Part shown: piece after piece, positions 44,005 to 52,403 of the stretch
How the letters are laid out: the number at the start of each line of letters is the position of its first letter
Position numbering within the stretch: position 1 is the stretch's first letter
NCBI GenBank assembly: GCA_002050125.1
Contig: MWTA01000029.1
Span: 1-57,541, forward strand
DNA: 57,541 nt
Direction of reading: 5' to 3'
Origin: Anaerolineae bacterium UTCFX2
GTDB taxonomy: Bacteria > Chloroflexota > Anaerolineae > Anaerolineales > UBA4823
Made by a program: the position numbers and the translations under genes
Notes under the pieces: generated by a model
What the model saw: the letters and a program-made list of their open reading frames with translations, nothing else
The model's database searches: none
What the model was told of the DNA's origin: nothing

Positions 44005-44967
44005 TCAGAAGACCGGAAATTCTTCCGGGGGCGGCAATCCGAGCCCAATCAGCAGGTTGCGCAGCGTGTTGCGGTGAACGCGCTGCCAGGCGGCGGGGCT
44101 GGAGTTGGCGTTGTGCGGCGCCAGCAGCACGTTTTCCATGCCCAGCAGCGGGCTGTCCTTCGGCAGCGGTTCGACTTCGAAAACATCCAGGGCGGCGCCG
44201 GCGATCGCCTCGCTTTGCAGCGCTTCGATCAAAGCCGGTTCTTCGATCACTGGGCCGCGCGCCGTGTTGATCAGATACGCGTGCGGAGGCATACAGGCGA
44301 GCGTGCGGCGGTTGATCAGGTGAAAGCTGGTGGGGTTCAGGTCGGTGTGCATGCTGACGAAGTCGGATTGTTTCAGGAGCTGCTCCAGCGGAGCGACCTC
44401 GAGCTCGGTCTCGCGGACGAAATCCGGCGCGATTTCGACGATGTCATTGCCCATCAAGCGCATGCCAAAGGCGCGCCCGCGGCGCAGGACCGCTTTGCCG
44501 ATCGTTCCGACCCCAACCACGCCTAAAGTGCACTCGCTCAACGCCTTCCCCGGGATCTTTTCCCAGACGCCTGCCTTCATCGCCCGATCCATTGTGGACA
44601 GGCGGCGGCAAAACTCGATCATGTAGCCGAACACCGCGTCCGCCACTGGAAGCGTGAACGCGTTGGGCGTGCGCCCGATCATAATGCCCAGGCGGGCTGC
44701 GGCGTTCTGATCGATCGAATCGATGCCGGTCCCCCACTTCGAGATCACCTTGAGGCGCGGGGCGCACGCCTCTAACACCCGGGCGGTGAATTGATCGTCT
44801 CCGCACAACGCCCCGTCGAATTGTCCGGCAAGCTCGAGCAGGGCGGCTTCGTTCAATCGCTCGACGACCGGCGCGATGAGCAGCGTAATTCCGTAACTTT
44901 CTAAAAAGGGACGGATGCGTTCGGTAATCGGGATCAAATAGGGGGCTGAAACGAGAACGGTGGTCAT
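44005..44967 (-). CDS. D-isomer-specific 2-hydroxyacid dehydrogenase
   Basis: A 320-residue NAD-dependent dehydrogenase related to phosphoglycerate dehydrogenase. LGVVGVGTIGKAVLRRG is the Rossmann motif; NTARGPVIEE, DVFEVEPLP and LLAPHNANSS supply the Arg, Glu and His of the active site. It shares an ATGA junction with the cytidylyltransferase and precedes the SDR, so it probably acts on a sugar-acid precursor rather than in serine synthesis. Substrate not determined. Confidence 0.88.
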   Translation of the reverse strand: MTTVLVSAPYLIPITERIRPFLESYGITLLIAPVVERLNEAALLELAGQFDGALCGDDQFTARVLEACAPRLKVISKWGTGIDSIDQNAAARLGIMIGRTPNAFTLPVADAVFGYMIEFCRRLSTMDRAMKAGVWEKIPGKALSECTLGVVGVGTIGKAVLRRGRAFGMRLMGNDIVEIAPDFVRETELEVAPLEQLLKQSDFVSMHTDLNPTSFHLINRRTLACMPPHAYLINTARGPVIEEPALIEALQSEAIAGAALDVFEVEPLPKDSPLLGMENVLLAPHNANSSPAAWQRVHRNTLRNLLIGLGLPPPEEFPVF

Positions 44968-45638
44968 GGATGCCTCATGTGATATTGCATCAGAAAATCG
45001 GCGATGGCGAAATCCAACTCTTCATCGATGTCCCAGGCTTCGGACGCCGGGATCTCAAAGAGCAGCGGGCGCTCACCCAGGCGGTTGCGTCGTTGAAGCA
45101 GGTTCTGCCGGGCGAAAATGTAAAGGCAGGAGTTCTCTTCGAAAACCGGCGGCAGGTCCTGGGTCTGAAGCAGGATAGCCGGGTTGTGATTGATCGGGCG
45201 GCTGAGTTGATCCCACAGGCGGGTTTGCAGCCGGGTAACCGAGAAGAGCGAATCGTAAGCCGGGTATGATCCCAAAAAGGTTTGGATCGCCCCTGAGATG
45301 GTCGCCGAGCGCAGGAGCGGGTTAGTGCTGTGGGTTTGCAGGTAGAAGTCGGCTTCGACCTGGGAGGTGTCGTAAGTCAGGATTTCGTTCATCGGGATCG
45401 CGTCGGCGCGCAGATGCTGAGGGCGCTCGAGCACGGTCACCCGCGGGTAATCGCGCTGCAAGCCCTCGATGATCGGCGGGCTGTCGGTATCCACCACCAG
45501 GCGGTCGATTTCGGGGCAGGCGAGCAGCGCCTCGATGATGTGCTGATAGAGCGGTTTGCCAGCTAGCGGGCGGAAGTTCTTGCCCGGTACGCGCTGGGAA
45601 TGGTGACGCATGGGGATCAGGGCGGCGATTGTGGTCAT
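44964..45638 (-). CDS. Acylneuraminate-type cytidylyltransferase
   Basis: A 224-residue nucleotidyltransferase of the NeuA/KdsB type, expected to make a CMP-sugar. IPMRHHSQRVPGKNFRPLAG is the RxxSxRxPxKN nucleotide-binding signature. LQTHSTNPLLRSATI and FEENSCLYIF follow, and the protein ends in EAWDIDEELDFAIAD with the metal-binding aspartates. The start is set at the ATG at 45638; the frame is open upstream but noncoding in look. No NeuB-type condensing enzyme is in the window, so the sugar is unknown. Confidence 0.85.
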   Translation of the reverse strand: MTTIAALIPMRHHSQRVPGKNFRPLAGKPLYQHIIEALLACPEIDRLVVDTDSPPIIEGLQRDYPRVTVLERPQHLRADAIPMNEILTYDTSQVEADFYLQTHSTNPLLRSATISGAIQTFLGSYPAYDSLFSVTRLQTRLWDQLSRPINHNPAILLQTQDLPPVFEENSCLYIFARQNLLQRRNRLGERPLLFEIPASEAWDIDEELDFAIADFLMQYHMRHP

Positions 45639-45687
45639 GTGATTTGAATTGGTGGTTGAGAAGTGTTTGGGTGACGAAGAGCGACAG

Positions 45688-46626
45688 TCAAGGTTCGCTG
45701 TAATGGATCGGGTCGATTTCACGCCTCCCGCTAGATTCCGGCGGAAGGGCGGCGTCGGGGTAGTAGAATGTGCGGCGCAACTGTTCGGTGATCCGGCTGG
45801 GGTGGCGGTGTCCCTGGTATGCGCCCCAAAATTGCATGAAGCGAAACCACAGAATGGACGGCAGGTGCCGCTGCAGGGATTTTTGGCGGCTGGCTTGGCG
45901 CACGTCGTTCCAGATGTTGCGGCTGATCAACTGCAGAAGATCGTTGAAGCTAAAACGCTCCGCCGGGAAGATTTGTTTGTAAGCCATCGCCTCGCGCCGG
46001 TAGCGGTTGTATACTCCATGCGGGGTTTCATGGTGGACGTGGATCACCTCGGCATCGGCGGCGTAGACGATGGAAAACCCGCGGTCCATAGCCTGGCGCG
46101 CCCAAGCCAAGTCCTCGAGCCCGGTCAGCGTCTCATCATAGGGTTGTTTTTGCCACAGTTCCCGCTGGATGGCGGCGTTGGCGTTGTTGCAGAAGGGGTG
46201 CGGCTGGCGCGGGTCGGATCGGTCGGGAAACCAGCTCTGGAAGATCTGCTGTTCAGAGAACCGGCTGTCCGAGTTGCCGCGCTGTTTGCCATAGCTCAGC
46301 GCGGTATGGGGGTCAGAAAGGGGAGCGAGCAGCCGTTCAAGCCAATCCGGATAAACCGGGTAGACGTGGGCGCTGGCAATGACCACTTTATCATGCTGGG
46401 CGGCTGCGATCCCCAAGTTGAGCGACCTTCCAAAGGAGAAATCCTCGGGGCGGAGGTGCAGCACCCGCGCCCCATGCGCCGCGGCAATCGCCGGCGTCCG
46501 GTCGGTCGAGCCCGAATCCACCAGGATGACCTCGGTCGCCTGGAGGGTCTGCTGGGCGATCCCGTCCAGCAGCCGTCCCAGGTGGCGCTCTTCGTTGAAG
46601 GCGCGGATTACAATCGAACAGTTCAT
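45688..46626 (-). CDS. GT2 glycosyltransferase, rhamnosyltransferase-like
   Basis: A 312-residue family 2 enzyme. CSIVIRAFNEERHLGRLL, ILVDSGSTDRTPAIA, FSFGRSLNLGIAAA and LTGLEDLAWARQAMDRG are typical. The FSFGRSLNLG block resembles the second domain of the 28251-30308 enzyme. I place the start at ATG 46626, 22 bases after the sulfotransferase stop. Confidence 0.88.
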   Translation of the reverse strand: MNCSIVIRAFNEERHLGRLLDGIAQQTLQATEVILVDSGSTDRTPAIAAAHGARVLHLRPEDFSFGRSLNLGIAAAQHDKVVIASAHVYPVYPDWLERLLAPLSDPHTALSYGKQRGNSDSRFSEQQIFQSWFPDRSDPRQPHPFCNNANAAIQRELWQKQPYDETLTGLEDLAWARQAMDRGFSIVYAADAEVIHVHHETPHGVYNRYRREAMAYKQIFPAERFSFNDLLQLISRNIWNDVRQASRQKSLQRHLPSILWFRFMQFWGAYQGHRHPSRITEQLRRTFYYPDAALPPESSGRREIDPIHYSEP

Positions 46627-46648
46627 TGAACAGTTCAGTGATTTTGCC

Positions 46649-47536
46649 TCAGCCGTCGTCGTCCTCATACCCCAGGCGTTCGAGCAGGTCGCCGGCGACC
46701 GCGCGGAACAATGCGCGGTGGCGCGGGGAAAAGTTGTTGCGCCAGCCGCCCGTCTTGCCAGTTCGAAAGGTCGGGGAACGCCGCGGGTCGATGCTGGCTT
46801 CCAGAATTTGAACCGCTTTTTCCGCGCTGACCGCGGGCTGGAAGCCGCGCCGGATGGCGTGATCCAGCACCATCAGCAGAGCCGCGCGGCGGTTGGCGGC
46901 GAAATCCTCAAAGCGCAGGGTGAGCACCTCGGGCTGATCCATCCAGGGGATGAAAGGCTCGAAGCGCTGGCGGATGTCCGGCAGCGCTTCCGGGACGGGC
47001 TTGCCGGCTGCCTGTGCGAGCGCCTCCGCCGGCGCGCCGGCGATGCTGGCTTCCAGGCGCTGGTCAAAATTCTTCAGCGTTTCGTGATAATAGCGGTGAT
47101 GGATGTGGTTGGGCGCCATTTCTGCCACGTAGTGGACGTGAGAAACCGCCACGTCGCGCGGGTCGCGCACGATGAAGTAAGCCGCCATGCCCGCCCCGCA
47201 CAGTTTTTCTACGATCGGCGGCGAGGCGTGCAGGTGACCGTAGCTGATATCCCCCGGCAGCAGGCGCTCCAGATCAGTCAAGATCTCGTCCAGCGAACGC
47301 TTGCGCCCCGTAAAGCCGTCGAAAGTCACCACCGCCGGCAGTCCGCTGTCCACCGCCGGACCGAGGCGTTTGAAGCCTTGCAGCACCTGGGTCAGCAGGT
47401 GTGTGCCGCTTTTGGGGAACGAGTTGGCAAACAGCACCGGCGAGGCGTCGAGCGCACCAAAGCGCAGCCTTTGAACAAAGCGCCTGAAACCGCGCCGCGC
47501 CAGCCGAGCCTGAAATTCGATTTGTTTAGAGCGAAT
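46649..47536 (-). CDS. Sulfotransferase, probably starting at an ATT codon
   Basis: A 295-residue PAPS-dependent enzyme. NSFPKSGTHLLTQVL (about 38-52) is the 5'-phosphosulfate loop and YFIVRDPRDVAVSHV the 3'-phosphate-binding block. It is a paralogue of 48823-49686; both end with a GNWREHFS-like block (here GGWRNNFS) and a LLxRLGYE tail. The only upstream ATG/GTG/TTG candidate is a GTG at 47437, inside the conserved SPVLFANS segment, which would remove ~33 residues that align with the paralogue. The frame opens after a TGA at 47557-47555, and an ATT at 47536 has GGAGG eight bases before it, so I start there. Confidence 0.82.
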   Translation of the reverse strand: MRSKQIEFQARLARRGFRRFVQRLRFGALDASPVLFANSFPKSGTHLLTQVLQGFKRLGPAVDSGLPAVVTFDGFTGRKRSLDEILTDLERLLPGDISYGHLHASPPIVEKLCGAGMAAYFIVRDPRDVAVSHVHYVAEMAPNHIHHRYYHETLKNFDQRLEASIAGAPAEALAQAAGKPVPEALPDIRQRFEPFIPWMDQPEVLTLRFEDFAANRRAALLMVLDHAIRRGFQPAVSAEKAVQILEASIDPRRSPTFRTGKTGGWRNNFSPRHRALFRAVAGDLLERLGYEDDDG

Positions 47537-47544
47537 CGGTAGAG

Positions 47545-47549
47545 CCTCC
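47545..47549 (-). promoter_or_regulatory. Ribosome-binding site pointing to an ATT start
   Basis: GGAGG on the minus strand, eight bases before ATT 47536-47534. No ATG, GTG or TTG lies in a suitable position, and the aligned paralogue needs the residues that follow. This site therefore decides the unusual start. Confidence 0.6.
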
Positions 47550-47554
47550 GGAGA

Positions 47555-48235
47555 TCAACCCTGGAATGTGATTTCGACCACGCCCGGCAGCAGCTCGTAG
47601 ATCGATGACCCGATCGCGCGCTCGAACCTGGTTTTGATCTCGAAAAACGCCCGCCATTTGGGCAGGGTATAGGCGTTGAACCCATAACGCGTGACCACAT
47701 CGACCAGCCGTTTCTCCATCAGGCAGAAACCCTCTGGCAGGCAGATCGAATCGCAAAGCTGGATCAGACGGTCGTAGTCGGTGTACTCAATCCGATCCAG
47801 GTAGGATTGGATGAACTGGAATTCCTCTTCCGTGCCGTCCCACTCAGCCGAGCCTTCTGCCGCGTCCTTGTTCGGATAGGAATGGGTGATACAGATGCGG
47901 GCGGCGTCGGGGAAGCCAGCCTGATCGAGGAACCGAAAGCCATCGACCCCGTGGCGCATGCCGCTCGGACCGGCGCGCCGCCCAATGTCGTGCAGCAAGC
48001 CCAGCACCCAGGCTGTATCGGCGTTCAGCGCCGGGTGCGGTTCCGCGAGGGAGCGGGCGGCGCGGGCGACCTGCTGCGAATGCGCGACCCAGGCGCCCGG
48101 GTTGAGCGCCGCGGCCTCGCCCAGGATCGCTTCGGCGTGTTCGATTGTGGGGATGCGCAGTGTTAATGAACTATGGGTTGGGCTCAATTCGATACCAGAT
48201 TCTTGACAGGAACCCGGCTGCATCGACTTCATCAA
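47555..48235 (-). CDS. HD-domain protein
   Basis: A protein of up to 226 residues with a metal-dependent phosphohydrolase HD domain: AHSQQVARAARSLAE (His), LGLLHDIGRRAG (His-Asp pair) and ICITHSYPNKD. It lacks GYP-type or synthetase motifs, so it is a small stand-alone HD hydrolase of unknown substrate. The start is uncertain: ATGs at 48235, 48232 and 48223 all overlap the upstream lipoprotein gene by 50 or more bases, and the conserved part (PTIEHAEAIL) begins only after ~30 residues. It lies between two sulfotransferase paralogues. Confidence 0.78.
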   Translation of the reverse strand: MMKSMQPGSCQESGIELSPTHSSLTLRIPTIEHAEAILGEAAALNPGAWVAHSQQVARAARSLAEPHPALNADTAWVLGLLHDIGRRAGPSGMRHGVDGFRFLDQAGFPDAARICITHSYPNKDAAEGSAEWDGTEEEFQFIQSYLDRIEYTDYDRLIQLCDSICLPEGFCLMEKRLVDVVTRYGFNAYTLPKWRAFFEIKTRFERAIGSSIYELLPGVVEITFQG

Positions 48236-48779
48236 GCTGTTCGAGCACTTCGGGCTGGTCTTTTACACAATGCCAGGAATAGATCGTCGCGTGACCTGTC
48301 ACATACATGGGAATAAAATCGGAATTCGGGTTTTCTTTGCAATAATCTGCCATCGCTTGAGTTGGGGTTTGATTAGTGTCCGCCTTGGAATCGCAGGGCA
48401 AGTTTGCCCCAAAATTACAGGCGTAGACGCTGTGATCCATACAACGCCAGATCGTCGATTGTTCGAAAACCTCGCTCGGTTCAGCGCTGGCATCCAACTC
48501 GGCGGCTTTGATAAACCCTTGCAGAATGGCATCGGTGATCTTCGGTCCGATGTAATGCGCATCGGGCTGATCGATTGTCCCTACGGCGGCGCAATAGGCA
48601 AAAGGGTCCGAAAACGTCTGCGGCGCCTGCGTTGGTTCTGGCGCTTGAGTTTCTTGCGGCGCGATTTCGGTTGCCGCCGGGGCGGCAGGTTTGTTTGCCC
48701 CCGAAGAGCAGGCGCTGACAAACACCAGGCTTGCCAGAACGAGAACCGACCACCAAATTTGTTTCGTGTTTTTCGTCAT
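48171..48779 (-). CDS. Small lipoprotein of unknown function
   Basis: A 202-residue exported protein. MTKNTKQIWWSVLVLASL is the signal segment and VSAC the lipobox, with lipidation predicted at that cysteine. A Pro/Ala/Thr/Glu-rich linker (PAAPAATEIAPQETQAPEP) follows, then a ~140-residue domain with several cysteines (AYCAA, WRCMD, YACNFG, LPCDS, DYCKE, WHCVK) that may form disulfides outside the membrane. I do not recognise the domain. AGGAG lies seven bases before ATG 48779, which decides the start. It is embedded in the sulfotransferase region. Confidence 0.75.
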   Translation of the reverse strand: MTKNTKQIWWSVLVLASLVFVSACSSGANKPAAPAATEIAPQETQAPEPTQAPQTFSDPFAYCAAVGTIDQPDAHYIGPKITDAILQGFIKAAELDASAEPSEVFEQSTIWRCMDHSVYACNFGANLPCDSKADTNQTPTQAMADYCKENPNSDFIPMYVTGHATIYSWHCVKDQPEVLEQLDEVDAAGFLSRIWYRIEPNP

Positions 48780-48822
48780 AGATTTTCTCCTGAAGGGGCG
48801 TATTATACCCCCGCAATACCGG

Positions 48823-49686
48823 TTACCAGTCGCTGTTTTGCTCATAACCGAGCCGGTACAAAAGGTCTCCGGTAAGGCTTTTGAAAACGCGTTTATTCTC
48901 GGCGCTGAAATGTTCGCGCCAGTTGCCGGGCTGACCCTTGCGAAAAGTGCCCGATTTTTTGGGCGCAACCGCCTGCGAAAGGAGTTCGATTTCGCGCTCC
49001 CGTTGGAGCTGTGGCTGGAAGCCACGCTGACACAGAAAATCGAGCAGCCGTTCGAGGGCAGCCTGGCGCGCCAGAATCAACTCCTCGAAGCGCAGGCAGA
49101 GCACCTCCGGCTGGTCGAGCCAGCCAAGATAACCCTCGTACTTGGACAGGATCGGGGAGAGCTCGGAGCCAGGCTGTTCCACGCCCTCGATCGCGGCGTT
49201 GATGCGCTGCTCCATGGTCTGGAGCGTCTCGTTGTAATAGCGGTGCATGCCGTGACCGGGGTGCATCTGCGCGGCGTAAAAGACGTGCGACACGATCATA
49301 TCGCGCGGGTCGCGCAGTACGAATACCGTCGCCCAACCCGGCTGGGTGAGCAGCGAGATGAACGGCGGGCGCGCCTTCACGTATCCGTAGCTCACATCGC
49401 CCGGCAGCATGCGTTCCAGATTGGCTTTTACTTGAGCGTCCGGTTGTTTCTGGTTGAGTTCATCCCGGTTGACGGGCGGGAAACCGGTGTTGACAAACGG
49501 TCCGATCGCTGGCAAACCCTGAATGATCTGGTTGATCAGGTGCGAGCCAGACTTGGGCATGGCGTTGCCCAACACCGCCGGGGTGCTGTTCAGCCGCGCC
49601 GCGCCGTAGCGCAGCCCGACCGACAGACGCCGCAGCCGCCAGCGCACGACCTTGAGTTGGTATTTCGTGGCGTAGATGGGGTTCAT
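48823..49686 (-). CDS. Sulfotransferase family protein
   Basis: A 287-residue PAPS-dependent enzyme with NAMPKSGSHLINQII as 5'-phosphosulfate loop and FVLRDPRDMIVSHVF as 3'-phosphate-binding block. The C-terminus has KGQPGNWREHFSAENKRVF and LLYRLGYEQ, as in its paralogue at 46649-47536. The ATG at 49686 overlaps the DUF4910 gene stop as ATGA, so it belongs to the aminoacyl-carrier block. It probably sulfates a glycan. Confidence 0.85.
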   Translation of the reverse strand: MNPIYATKYQLKVVRWRLRRLSVGLRYGAARLNSTPAVLGNAMPKSGSHLINQIIQGLPAIGPFVNTGFPPVNRDELNQKQPDAQVKANLERMLPGDVSYGYVKARPPFISLLTQPGWATVFVLRDPRDMIVSHVFYAAQMHPGHGMHRYYNETLQTMEQRINAAIEGVEQPGSELSPILSKYEGYLGWLDQPEVLCLRFEELILARQAALERLLDFLCQRGFQPQLQREREIELLSQAVAPKKSGTFRKGQPGNWREHFSAENKRVFKSLTGDLLYRLGYEQNSDW

Positions 49687-51005
49687 TGAATTGGGGCGCG
49701 AACCGGCGCGGTGGGGTTTGGTTGGCGGCTGAGCCATACCAGTTCTTTGTCCTGCAGCAGGTTGATGACTTCCCAGACCGCCTGAAACGTCATCCCTAGC
49801 TCGGTCGCGATGTCGGCGACCGTGCGTTCGCCGTCGCAGCGCTCCAGGATTTCGAACAGCCGCCGGTGTCCCTCCGGGTTGGTGTGATAATCGATCCAGA
49901 TCCCGTAGCCCGAACAAAACACCTCGCCCTTGAAAGCGTTCACCACGTACTGGTTGCGCTCCCAGGCTTCGATCAATTCCAGCACGACCTGTACCGAAGC
50001 TTGCAGGCGGTCTTCGGTCACGATCGCCGGCGTATCCAGGCTGGAGTGGTATTCGGCATAGGGCCAGCTGGACGACCCGGGCGGCTCGACGCGCGACAGA
50101 GACAGCATGGGCACGCGCACCCCGGGGGCGTTGAACTGCCGCTCGTCGTTGTTGATCACCGTGCGGTAGGGGGCGCTGTAACTGTGCGAGTCGAGCGCGG
50201 GCAGGGTGGCGCGGAAGCAGCGGTCAACCTGGCTTTGCGGCTGAAAAGACCCCTGCAGGGCATGCGGCGAATCGTTCCCCAGCATTTCCAGAAACAGCCC
50301 GCCGACCATCTTGGGCAGGAGCGGCTCGTTGTGGCTCAGGTAAGCCAGCGAGCCAATCGTCTCCGGGACGATCAACAAGCGGTACGTGTAGTACGGCTGC
50401 GGTCCGGCGAGCAGCGCCTGCGCAGCCTCCAGCCCAACCAGCACGCCGGTCAGGTCGTCGTTGACCATGGCAGGGTGGCACAGGTGGGCGGCAAGTACGA
50501 AAGTCTGTTCGCTCTGACCGGGGATGATCAGTTCGCCCACCTTGAGCGCCCCAGGCGTAAACTGGCTGCGTATCACCACCCGGTAGGAGGCTTCGTCCAG
50601 CGAATCGCGCAGAATGCGCGAGGCGCACAACCCCCAATCGCGCTCGTAATATTTAAAGACAAATGGGATGGCATGCGGTAAGCGGGGATGCACATGCAGG
50701 TGACGCAGAAGCTCCTCGCGGCTGACGACGCCCTCGAATGGGAGCGAATAGGAGACCACGTGAAGCGGGTGGTCTGCCGCGTCGATCAGGCGCCGCCCGT
50801 CAAGGGTTTCGAGGTATGCGGCGCTGCACGTCCACTTTTCGGGCACCCGCCAGGTCCAGCAGGGCTCGCCCGTTGGGTATTCGTGGACGATCATCTTACC
50901 CGCGGTTTCGGCTACCAGCCGCTTGAGGGCGAAGTCATAGCCGTCCGAGATCAGATCGCGGCGCAGAAACCACAGCTCGTAAATCAAATCCAGCATGTTG
51001 CTCAT
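49683..51005 (-). CDS. DUF4910 aminopeptidase-like protein with C-terminal winged helix
   Basis: A 440-residue protein with an M28-like zinc hydrolase fold. AAHLCHPAMVNDDLTG (His174/His177, Asp183/Asp184), VPETIGSL (Glu215), INNDERQF (Asp287) and AEYHSSLDTP (His320) are the likely metal and catalytic positions. Residues ~395-430 form a winged-helix-like segment (RTVADIATELGMTFQAVWEV). DUF4910 genes recur in surface-glycan loci next to AAC(3)-type acetyltransferases, as here. The start (ATG 51005) is one base after the preceding stop. An amino-acyl or amide bond on a sugar would be a fitting substrate, which is inference. Confidence 0.82.
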   Translation of the reverse strand: MSNMLDLIYELWFLRRDLISDGYDFALKRLVAETAGKMIVHEYPTGEPCWTWRVPEKWTCSAAYLETLDGRRLIDAADHPLHVVSYSLPFEGVVSREELLRHLHVHPRLPHAIPFVFKYYERDWGLCASRILRDSLDEASYRVVIRSQFTPGALKVGELIIPGQSEQTFVLAAHLCHPAMVNDDLTGVLVGLEAAQALLAGPQPYYTYRLLIVPETIGSLAYLSHNEPLLPKMVGGLFLEMLGNDSPHALQGSFQPQSQVDRCFRATLPALDSHSYSAPYRTVINNDERQFNAPGVRVPMLSLSRVEPPGSSSWPYAEYHSSLDTPAIVTEDRLQASVQVVLELIEAWERNQYVVNAFKGEVFCSGYGIWIDYHTNPEGHRRLFEILERCDGERTVADIATELGMTFQAVWEVINLLQDKELVWLSRQPNPTAPVRAPIQ

Positions 51006-51006
51006 T

Positions 51007-51825
51007 TCAAACCTCGGGCTGAGGCAGGATCTCGAAGCTCCCATCGGGCAAAACTCGGGCATTGGTCACCAGAGACCAGGGGTCTTCGGTTAGAAAGCGA
51101 TCCACTGCAGCGACAAAGGCGCGCAGCCGGCAGGTCGTCAGGCTGCCGTAATTGAGCGGCAGGCTGCGCCACTGGCGGCGCGCTTGCATCCATTCGACGA
51201 CCGGATCCAGGGTCAACTCGGGCTGGAGCCGCGCCTCTCCCTGCATGATCTGGTGGCGCACATACAACTGGTAGGCGCGGGTTTGCCAGCCGGCGGCGGT
51301 GCGCACCTGTCCGCTAAATTCTTTCCAATAGCGGTACGGCACGTTGCAGCGCTGCTCGCAGTAGTGGAACATGGAAACCGCGCGCGCGTCCGCGCCGAGC
51401 AGCAGCAGCTTGAAATCGAGTTCGAGCATTCGCTCGAAAGCCGAGCCTGGACCAAACGCCGAGGGCGTGTCCCTGAAAGCCAGGTCCTCTGCATGGCAGC
51501 CTATCGCGGCGATGGACTGCATGGGGTGCAAGGTGCGGCGCGCCTGCGGCTGAAGCCGCACAAATTCGGAAAATGCGCCCATATCCCGCGATGGTGTTTG
51601 GGCGGGGTCGTACGGAACGCCCTGGGTGAAGTCGAAGTTGAAAGTGGGGACAACCAGTGTCCCTGATGATCCAATCGTGTCGAGCAGCGCATCCAGGTAA
51701 ATCTGTAGTCCGCCAGCCGGGCGGCCCAGAAATTGGACGGCTGAATGCACTAAAAGGCCGTCGCCGGGTTGAATTCCGAGCTGCGCCAGAGTTTCGGCGA
51801 CCTGTTCTTGGGTAACTTCACGCAT
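51007..51825 (-). CDS. AAC(3)-family N-acetyltransferase
   Basis: A 272-residue acetyl-CoA-dependent N-acetyltransferase of the aminoglycoside 3-N-acetyltransferase fold. LLVHSAVQFLGRPAGG, TLVVPTFNFDF, RRTLHPMQSIAAIG, FGPGSAFERML and MFHYCEQRCNVPYRY are the family blocks. In this setting the acceptor is more likely an amino sugar or amino-acyl sugar of the polysaccharide than an antibiotic. It is followed by DUF4910 with one base between stop and start. Confidence 0.85.
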   Translation of the reverse strand: MREVTQEQVAETLAQLGIQPGDGLLVHSAVQFLGRPAGGLQIYLDALLDTIGSSGTLVVPTFNFDFTQGVPYDPAQTPSRDMGAFSEFVRLQPQARRTLHPMQSIAAIGCHAEDLAFRDTPSAFGPGSAFERMLELDFKLLLLGADARAVSMFHYCEQRCNVPYRYWKEFSGQVRTAAGWQTRAYQLYVRHQIMQGEARLQPELTLDPVVEWMQARRQWRSLPLNYGSLTTCRLRAFVAAVDRFLTEDPWSLVTNARVLPDGSFEILPQPEV

Positions 51826-51862
51826 GAGAGCGGCAGTTTCCGGGGGCGGCTAAAAGGGGATT

Positions 51863-52369
51863 TCAGCCTTCGTTGTAGTCTTCCCAACTCAGACGAAGCT
51901 GGTAAAGCTCTTTTTTCATACCCAGGTATTCGACCAACTGGATGATCGGTTCGTTGCCAAGCAAGATCTGAGCTTCGCAGGAATAGACTTCCTGGCGGCG
52001 GCACCATTCGATTGCCTGGCGCAGGAGCGCTTCGCCGATCCCCAGCCGGCGCACTTCAGGTTCGACCCACATGTCCTTGAGCTCGCCGACCATCACGCCG
52101 CCCAGGTATTCAGGGACGCGTTTGACGCGGGCGACGATGAAACCGACGATCTCGCCTTCCAGTTCAGCCACATAAAGAACGCTGAAGCGCCCAAGCGTGC
52201 GCCGGAACATGTCCAGCCAAAGCTGACCCACGTTCTCGACCTTTGGAAACGAATAGGTGTGCCGGCGCAGCAGATCATCGAGCTTTTCGTACAAAGCGGC
52301 GACCGCTGGGAAATCAGCCTCGACCGCCTCGCGGTAAATAACTTCGGGCGTAGAAAGGTCTGCGCTCAT
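51863..52369 (-). CDS. GNAT-family acetyltransferase
   Basis: A 168-residue GNAT enzyme. VIYREAVEADFPAVAALYEK opens the fold, and MWVEPEVRRLGIGEALL contains the acetyl-CoA loop RRLGIG. AGGAG seven bases before ATG 52369 decides the start. It lies between the amino acid:[carrier protein] ligase and AAC(3) genes. Acceptor unknown; transfer of an acyl group to, or from, the carrier-bound amino acid is one option. Confidence 0.85.
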   Translation of the reverse strand: MSADLSTPEVIYREAVEADFPAVAALYEKLDDLLRRHTYSFPKVENVGQLWLDMFRRTLGRFSVLYVAELEGEIVGFIVARVKRVPEYLGGVMVGELKDMWVEPEVRRLGIGEALLRQAIEWCRRQEVYSCEAQILLGNEPIIQLVEYLGMKKELYQLRLSWEDYNEG

Positions 52370-52403
52370 CAAGGGACTCCTTTGGGGATCTGTGGAAAAT
52401 ATT

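Noticed and set aside
44005..44967. serA for serine biosynthesis
   Set aside because: No ACT or regulatory domain is present, and the gene is coupled to a CMP-sugar synthetase rather than serine genes.
45649..47542. Long plus-strand open frames opposite the GT2 and sulfotransferase genes
   Set aside because: Shadows of clear minus-strand genes with no family content.
48691..49689. 332-codon plus-strand frame opposite the lipoprotein and sulfotransferase genes
   Set aside because: It spans two real genes on the other strand, which have strong ribosome-binding or overlap starts.
49687..49917. Upstream extension of the sulfotransferase at 48823-49686
   Set aside because: The extension is the out-of-frame shadow of the DUF4910 gene end; an ATGA overlap start is present at 49686.
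51007..51825. Antibiotic-resistance gene (aminoglycoside acetyltransferase)
   Set aside because: The fold is AAC(3)-like, but the coupled position between glycan enzymes makes a sugar or aminoacyl acceptor far more likely than an antibiotic.
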